64,000 nucleotides of DNA, taken from the NCBI GenBank assembly GCA_017979445.1, contig CM030715.1, positions 14,347,660 to 14,411,659 of the forward strand. Direction: 5' to 3'. The stretch is from Akebia trifoliata (Eukaryota > Streptophyta > Magnoliopsida > Ranunculales > Lardizabalaceae). Positions 57,760 through 64,000 of the stretch are shown piece after piece. The position numbers and the translations under genes were made by a program. The stretch's first letter is position 1. Each line of letters opens with the position of its first letter. The notes under the pieces are model-generated. The model worked only from the letters and a program-made list of their open reading frames with translations, had not been told where the DNA came from and searched no databases.

Positions 57760-60224
57760 ATTATCTTTTATACCTACGGGTACGAGTCAAGAGTTGTAGC
57801 TTTCATAAATGATTTGGCATCCCACGAGAGGACCGACCACGTACTAGTACTACGTTGGCAATCGGGACATGTGACTGTGTAGCTCACAATAGGTCAAAGG
57901 CTCAGGTTGCTCCAGCTTGGGTGCATCAATATACCTCTCAGAATCACCTGATCAGATGGCATTGATGCCCCAGTTTGATATACCCTATGGTACGTGACTG
58001 GAGTTGTGGTTTTCATGAATGACGTCGCATCTCTGAAGAGACCGGGCTACGCACTAGTGCCACGTTGGCTATATAGGACGTGTAAGTGTGCAAAACAGTA
58101 GACGTGCATGTGGTATGTGCAAAACAGGGTGAGGTGTGCCCGGGACCTTTTTCAAACAAATGGGCTCATAGGTCAGATCATACTAATAATATACCAAAAT
58201 ACATAAACCATAGCACCGAAATCAGAATTAGGGTATGTACACCAACATTAGGATCATGGCATGTATATGAGATATCACAGCAAAATTTACTATTAAATCA
58301 ATAAATAAATTAATTATCAATCAATAGCATGTGATCAGGGTATTTAAAAAGGATGGATATATCCTTGGCATCAAAATACGGTCCAATAACAATCAAGGTA
58401 TATACCCATCAAGATCAATTAATTGCTTAGTTAAGTCGCAATTACCTACGTATCATGACAAAATAATGCACCAAGAAAAAATCAAATATCACATGATAAA
58501 CCACAAGTTTAACTTTTAAGATTTTCCAAAAAAATAGTCCAATCGGGGGTCACTTTTGATGACCAGAAATAATCCGAAATTTCATAGGGATATTGAGGAT
58601 GGAACAATGATCGACGGGATAGGAAATTTATTTATTTTTTAAAATGACCTTTTTTTTTTTATAAAAAAAACTAAGGAAAAAAAACAAAAAAAAAAAAAAT
58701 TCATATTAACTTTATTTTCAACAAACATACTGATAAATATTGACCCATGGATTAATGATTCCAACTCGTGATTCCAACTCGCATGATTCCAACTCGTCGA
58801 TCCAACACTCATGAATTGGGTTATTATTTTCAAACTTTCAGATCGGACTTCATCCAACGGCCTCAGATGAAACATGGATGTAATCCAAAGAAAAGAATTG
58901 TTTTTTGCTTGTTTTTTTTCTTTTTTACAAAACATATGGCTGGAAAAGTATCGAAGACATAGAATTCAAATGGGTGAAAACCTTTCTGATCCACGGCTTT
59001 CACAAGGAAAGTGAGGTCCGAAATCCGATCGAATAAGCCTTTGTTCAGTCCTGTTAACTTCACCATTAAACGCTACAGCAACAGCCCCAACACTGTTGAG
59101 TCCGATCGGTCAATTATTCCCAACAAACGATGAATTAAATCTGGATTCTTGGTGACAAATTAAACTCAAAGGCAGATTTTCAGCCAAAAAACAACTTGAA
59201 AACGTTTGTTGAAAAAAATTGATGAACATACCCATCGTTACAGCGATTTTAAAACAACCATCGATCTCTGATTTTTACACCAAGAGATCAGAGAATCTGT
59301 CCATCGTCCTAAACCGATTGGACTGGTTTTGAACAAAGAACAGAGAGACAAAAACGGTCTCTACTGTTGAGGACAATATATCAGATTTGAAAATTAAAAT
59401 AGCAATGATTGTTTCTCTCTTCTTACTAAAAAAAACGATTTAATTGATGGCTCTAATCGATTGGGCCGATCTTGTATCGAGATGGCAAAGAGACAGAATC
59501 GGTCTCTGTTGAAGAAATATGAGAATTTGGATATAAAAACAATGTAGAAGACGATGTATAAAATGAATATAGCGATTTTATTTGTGGCACACCAAAAACA
59601 TCAGCAGCTTTTGTTGTTAAGTTGGTGTGCAAATTGAAAAACGCCATATTATTCATGGCACACCGAACCCTCCAGCACGTTTTGCCTTCAACAGAAAAAC
59701 AAAAACATTTTTTTTTAACTATTCCACTATTCTTTCCTTGTTGTCAATGGGCAGCATGTTAAAAAAATTAAAAAAAAAAAAAAAAACCAAATTGTTGTCG
59801 AAGGGTGCAACGCACCCCTTTAACCAAAAATTTATTTTTATGTAGTTTTTTTTTAAATTTTTTTAAGAAAAAAATTTTAGGATAGAACCTTAAAACAAAA
59901 TACAAGAAAAAATAAATAAATAAATAAATAAATAAAATAAAATAAAATAAATGAATAGAATTTCCTCATTCATTAATCAATACCCCGTCCTCAATTAAAC
60001 CTCTTGATTTCTTTAGTCACTTAAGGTTATTCGAAATAACCCTCAATTGAGTTATAGAAAATAGCATGCTAAGATAAAATACTCAAAGTTCATACAAATA
60101 ATCCGCAGTTGCACTAAAATAAATAAACAATCAAAGAAGTAGAATAAACTGAATAAAATAAAATAAACTAGGTCATCCTCGCAATGCTCCCATGCTTGGG
60201 ATTTTTCAAATCTGATCCTCAATG
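57760..60224 (-). other. Leader of element C between Athila-del and the PBS
   Basis: 57760-58170 is the conserved leader block (match to B 39957-40370). 58170-59550 is not matched elsewhere in the window. 59580-59700 resembles 13530-13640 of A (GGCACACCGA, CAGCACGTT). 60172-60224 is the conserved block beside the PBS. Open frames of 60-98 codons occur by chance and are not conserved. Confidence 0.6.
59909..59955. repeat. AAAT/AAAAT simple repeat
   Basis: Runs of AAAT followed by AAAAT units, at a place equivalent to the AAAT run at 13716 in element A. Confidence 0.85.
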
Positions 60225-60242
60225 TCCCTAGTGGAGTCGCCA
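60225..60242 (-). promoter_or_regulatory. Primer-binding site (tRNA-Arg) of element C
   Basis: TGGCGACTCCACTAGGGA on minus, one base from the LTR. It matches the complement of the tRNA-Arg(ACG) 3' end, as I recall it, at 16 of 18 positions. Confidence 0.82.
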
Positions 60243-60243
60243 C

Positions 60244-61847
60244 TGAAAGCTCCCTCGATCCGCGGGGTGCGCGAATCCGTTTTTGACCCTTGAGGTTTGG
60301 GAGTTGCCACCTAGTTATTATGGTCTAGGAACCAAACTGACTCTACAATGGATAAAAAAGAACTAATCTACTACAGAAATCTGAATCCGGGGATCATGTT
60401 ACGGGGTTGGAAGGTGTTAGGCACCAACCCCGCCCGGCCAATGCCGGTCTCTACTTATTCCAAATATAACTACATCGCTAATGACAAAACCTAGATTAAA
60501 AAAATAATGAAAAATCTTACCTTCGATCTGCAAAAGTATTATTCCCTCAGATCTGGTGAAAATAGCTCCTTGTACCGTACTCCTTGCTTCGTTCTGTTTC
60601 CGGATCTGATTTCTGATCTCCGAGGCAAGGTATCTCCTTCTTGGATCTGGATGCTTTGAATTTGTTGTAGATTTTTTGAGTGTTTTTGAAAGGTTTCTAG
60701 GTATTTTTCAGGCTAAAATCGAAGTAGGGGTGTTAGGGAAGGAGTTGGGACTCTGAAATTAGGGTTTTGGGGAGGTTGTGGAGGCTTCTTCACCTACTTT
60801 TTCTAGGGTTTTTTATTTGATACGAAAATAGGGTGTGGAGGCTCCTTTTTATAAAGTTTTTTTAGAAGCATTAGGATTTGATTAGGGTTTCCTTTAGAGT
60901 TTTAATTAGGGTTTTGACTTTGATTTTATGAGATGGACTTAGTCTTTAGGGTTTTAATTTAGGGTTTTGACTTTAGTCTTATGAGATTGACTTGATTAGT
61001 TTAGATTAGGATTTTGATTTAGGATTTTGAATTTAGTCTTATGAGATTGACTTGATTAGTTTAGGTTAGGATTTTGATTTAGGGTTTTGACTTTCGTCTT
61101 ATGAGATTGACTTTAATACTTTGACTTTAGTCTTTCTTGGTTGGCTTTTAATATATTGACTTTAGTCTTACTTGATTGACTTTAAGATTGACTTTAGTCT
61201 TACTTGATTGACTTTAATGTTTCACTTTACATTATTTAATGATTTGTTTATTAATTTCTAGATTTTTAATTATTAAAGTTGTAAAATTACCGTTTTGCCA
61301 TCGGAGAGGATTTTTTACGTTTTAAGTCGTTTTTCAATGTTTCAGGATGTTTTGAAATCAATTTTTCGTAAGAAATTCAATGGGAATGTTGGTTTTTATC
61401 ATTTATGAAATTTTTTGTGTCAAATGGTCGTAAATTTTATGAGGGGTATTTTCGTAATTTTGACAAATTTTGTGAAAATTGACGAAGTGATTTATTTGGT
61501 GTCAATTTGTTGTTTTATGTGTTTTGAATGGGTTTTCCTAAGCGTAACGTAGGTTCTAGGGTTATTTTGATATTAGGGGTATTTTGGTAATTTGGTCATT
61601 TTTAGTGGTTTTTATCGTGAAGCTTCTTTTTGGTTTGCGAGATGATGATTTCTATGTTTTTGGGGTTGTATTTTCCTAGCGTAGCGTGGTTTCTAAAGTT
61701 TTGTCAATTTGAGATACCTCATCCGGATTTCTAAAAACACATCTGGTGACAAAATAAAGTACTGGAATAAACATCCATCATTGGGAACTTTTGCGATCGG
61801 GTTGACGACTTGATTAATCAAGCGGATGCAAAAATGGGGTGTCTACA
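60244..61847 (-). repeat. 5' LTR of element C
   Basis: 1604 bp, TGAAAGCTCC to GGTGTCTACA, partner of 31159-32747, followed by the TSD ATAAC. Confidence 0.93.
60846..60853 (-). promoter_or_regulatory. TATA motif in the 5' LTR of C
   Basis: TATAAAAA on the minus strand, shared with the 3' LTR of C at 31762. Predicted core promoter. Confidence 0.45.
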
Positions 61848-62094
61848 ATAACAAAATAAGAAATAAAAAGACAGACTTGATTACTAATTTGATAGAAAGA
61901 ACTGGACTCAAGACTCATAAACAACTAAAGACAATTACCCACAACAAGCTTGATTACAGACTGAGAACTTGAAAAACTGTTTCCAAGCGGTTGGACTGAG
62001 TCTTCTTTTTCAGATATTTGCATTCTTCAGACTTACTTCTTCTCTATTGGCCAAGACTACATTTGGTGGCGAAAACCTCATTAGGGACCGTCAC
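61848..62094 (-). other. Element D sequence between the C insertion and gag
   Basis: Resembles 38430-38600 in B and 47700-47860 in C (CTCAAGAC, CAATTACCCACAACAAGCTTG). No coding region recognised. It joins 31158 once C and one ATAAC are removed. Confidence 0.6.
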
Positions 62095-63422
62095 TCAGGT
62101 AAGAGGGGGGTTAGGGGGTTTATGATTGACTGAGCGGATGAGAAGGATTGGGTCAAACGAGAGTTGAGTATTGGATACCATGTTCAAAGTCTGAGGAGGT
62201 TGGTAAGTGGGTAGAAGGTTGGTGGTAACATTTGGCTGCTCAAGGGCAGGGACAGTAACTTTTTTGGTGCGACGCAACGATCAGTAAGATGACCTGGATT
62301 TTGATAAAACTCACAAAATAAGTTGGGATTGTGAGAAGTGGGGAGTGGATTTGGTAAAGGTCGAGGTAGGAGTGGTGCAATGAGCCATTTATTTAATAAT
62401 TTCTAAAAGACAATACTCAAAGGCATACCAAGATTGGTGAATTTCATACGTGATCGAGGTTGACTAGGGTTAACTTGGTTATTAGGTAGGATAGTAGATT
62501 GGACGGGTGTAGTAGACGTATTGGCTACATAGGCGTGATCAGCACTAGACTTGAAATTGGTGAAAGGCTTTTTGAACTTGTTGTCAACAGGATTGGAAAG
62601 GATTCCGGAAGTGAAAGCATTTTCCAATTGGCTACCAGCTTGCAATAGATACTCAAATGTAGGAAAGTATTGGGAGACTAGATATCGGGCATACCCTTGC
62701 GAGAGATTTTTTAAGATAATAGCCACTTGTTCTTTCTCTGAAGGTCTATCCCACATTTGTGCAGCCTTGGCCCTCTAACGATCGATAAAGTCAGTAAATG
62801 TTTTCCCATTCTTCTGTTTATTTGACTCCAAGTCCCTTCTTGAAGTTTCAATTTTGGTACTGTATTTGTACTAATGCCAGAAAGCTTTTGACATATTCTC
62901 CCATGTACCTACCGTAGTTGAATCTTGAGACATCAGCCATCGTAGAGCTGATCTTGACAGAGTTTGCTGAAATAGTAATGTCATATGTTCGTTGCTAAGC
63001 CCCATAGTGTGCATGTTAATGACATATACTTTGAGATGTGTTCTTGCACAACCTACTCCATTGAACTTATCCATTTCATGCATCACAAATTTCTCCAGCA
63101 ATTGAATCCTAGGGATACGGTTCAGAGCTTCAATGCCTGCTGCAATTTCATCGATTCCCTTTATACTTTTCAAAGCTGACTCCAACTGAGACATCCTATT
63201 GACTAACATCAGGTTTTCACCGACATATTCTTCATCTCCGTTGAGTTCAAAAACTTCATGTGGACGTTTCTCTTCTACCTTTTTCCTTTTGGGTTGTCAA
63301 GAGGATTACTTGTTGATGCTGAAGTCTGTTCTAGAGCTTTCACCTTGCCTTTTATACTATTGATATCATTGGCAAAGACTGCTAAAATCTTACAGATCTC
63401 TATAAGCTCAGATTCTGAAGCC
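62095..63422 (-). pseudogene. gag of element D (Ogre/Tat type, degenerate)
   Basis: From the ATG at 63422 (MASESELIEICKILAVF), a frameshift near 63290 leads to the frame with VNRMSQLESALKSIKGI. Then come FNGVGCARTHLKVYVINMH and LFQQTLSRSALRWLM, the Gag core typical of Ogre/Tat. A TAG follows at about 62868. Next are MWDRPSEKEQVAIILKNLSQ, YLVSQYFPTFEYLLQAG, FTNLGMPLSIVF, a TAG, and a zinc-binding motif CEFYQNPGHLTDRC near 62300. The C-terminal part continues to 62095. Length and order fit a full Gag of about 440 residues. At least three stops make it non-functional. The start matches the gag fragment of E. Confidence 0.8.
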
Positions 63423-64000
63423 ATTTCTGCCTGTTGACTTGGTATTGACATTCGTTCTAACCGATTGGACTTGCGACTCTAACTAGGAAATAGACGCTTG
63501 ATTTTGGGCGCAATGATAGTCCTGAAACCCCATCAAAGGTGGAGTAGGCTTTTAGCAATTAGAAATATAGGTCCCTCTTGATAGCATTGGTTAAGTTAAA
63601 CCCCTAGATTCAAAAAATCTAACCGATGAAATATTTCGATCACGAAACATTACATGAAGATGATTTACCGATTGATCATTAATCTTAGAAAATTTTGAAT
63701 CACGATTAAGGGTTGTACGCTTTTCTAAAAGTAAGATCCAGATTGTACTAATCAGTACATCCCTTAATATGATTTTTTTTACTGATCCTGATCTTGTTAG
63801 ATATGAAATATTCAGTCCATTGAATTAAATTGGCCGATACAAGGTGATTGGGACCATGTACCCATTTGAATTTGGGTCGATTTGACCCAATAAATCTAAA
63901 TATTCTACTTGAATCACTTCATCAACAATTTTTAAGCCAATTAGTTCAATCGGTCCATGTGTTGATCCTAAGATCCATTTACCAATTGAGCTAATTAGTT
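63423..64000 (-). other. Leader of element D
   Basis: The first 170 bases upstream of gag match the equivalent spacer in B and C. Beyond that the leader resembles that of E (24900-25500) in inverted orientation and not that of A, B and C. No ORF1 is visible in the part present. The PBS and 5' LTR are outside the window. Confidence 0.6.

Larger units (their letters stand above)
31159..61847 (-). mobile_element. Element C: Ogre/Tat-like, complete ends, TSD ATAAC
   Basis: Flanked by ATAAC at 31154-31158 and 61848-61852. LTRs 31159-32747 and 60244-61847 differ at about 13 of the first 330 bases by hand count, about 4 percent. Without inserted B (33256-44526) and Athila-del (50172-57759) its own length is about 11.8 kb. 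On minus: 5' LTR, PBS, leader, ORF1 (49405-48226), no gag, RT-edge and integrase remnants (47620-46541), 3' region, 34-bp array, PPT, 3' LTR. It lacks RT and RNase H and must have relied on proteins from other copies, unless the losses followed insertion. Confidence 0.9.
26049..64000 (-). mobile_element. Element D: Ogre/Tat-like, extends beyond the window
   Basis: Own sequence is 26049-31158 plus 61848-64000; the rest is element C and its contents. On minus it reads leader (64000-63423), gag (63422-62095), a short spacer, RT-edge and integrase tail remnants (about 31000-30133), 3' region with two tandem arrays, PPT and 3' LTR (26049-27745). The 5' LTR is outside. The RT core and RNase H are missing. 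It sits in an Athila LTR; the left target 5-mer is GTTAG. Confidence 0.82.

Noticed and set aside
58639..59066. Overlapping short frames in the leader of C
   Set aside because: Low-complexity Lys/Phe runs from poly(A) and poly(T) tracts on both strands; not present in A or B.

Overview
This window is a plant-type repeat block. I find no ordinary host gene, no rRNA or tRNA gene, and no bacterial feature. The sequence is AT-rich. Every recognisable protein remnant belongs to two lineages of plant LTR retrotransposons of the Ty3/gypsy type: Athila-like, and Ogre/Tat-like. Primer-binding sites match tRNA-Asp (Athila) and tRNA-Arg (Ogre/Tat). The species cannot be read from the sequence; an angiosperm with many Ogre/Tat elements is the best inference. 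For reference I call the Ogre/Tat-type elements A, B, C, D, E and F, and the Athila-type copies Athila-1 and Athila-del.

Layout. Positions 1-15753 are the 5' part of element A (minus strand): the start of its ORF1, leader, PBS and 5' LTR. A is interrupted by a truncated LTR (1129-2571) and by Athila-1 (2666-13115), which has two LTRs, PPT, PBS and a full but broken gag-pol. Positions 15754-16753 are the remainder of an older LTR into which A inserted. Positions 16754-23060 are element F: a decayed Tat-type pol on the minus strand (RT, two RNase H domains, integrase), a 106-bp tandem array, and a coiled-coil ORF on the plus strand, the arrangement known for Tat-lineage antisense ORFs. F is split by a solo LTR (18064-19618, TSD TCCTT). 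Positions 23061-25702 are E, the only plus-strand element: an old 5' LTR, PBS, leader and start of gag.

From 25703 to the end of the window there is a deep nest. An Athila LTR fragment (25703-26048) is cut by D (26049 to beyond 64000). D is cut by C (31159-61847, TSD ATAAC). C is cut by B (33256-44526, TSD GTATC) and by Athila-del (50172-57759, TSD ATTAT). B's 5' LTR is cut by a solo Athila LTR (43126-44356, TSD TAGCG). Counting E and F, this is up to seven levels.

How the parts work together. Elements B, C and D all lack the RT core and RNase H. They keep LTRs, PPT, 3' tandem arrays and an integrase tail; B and C also keep a PBS. D still has a decayed gag, C has a decayed ORF1 (DUF7745-like), and B has neither. 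B and C nevertheless have paired LTRs and exact TSDs. This suggests defective elements that moved using proteins from intact relatives. Athila-del keeps a long open RNase H-integrase frame but has lost gag, leader and PBS. All coordinates and alignments were made by eye; element boundaries backed by TSDs are firm, others are approximate.
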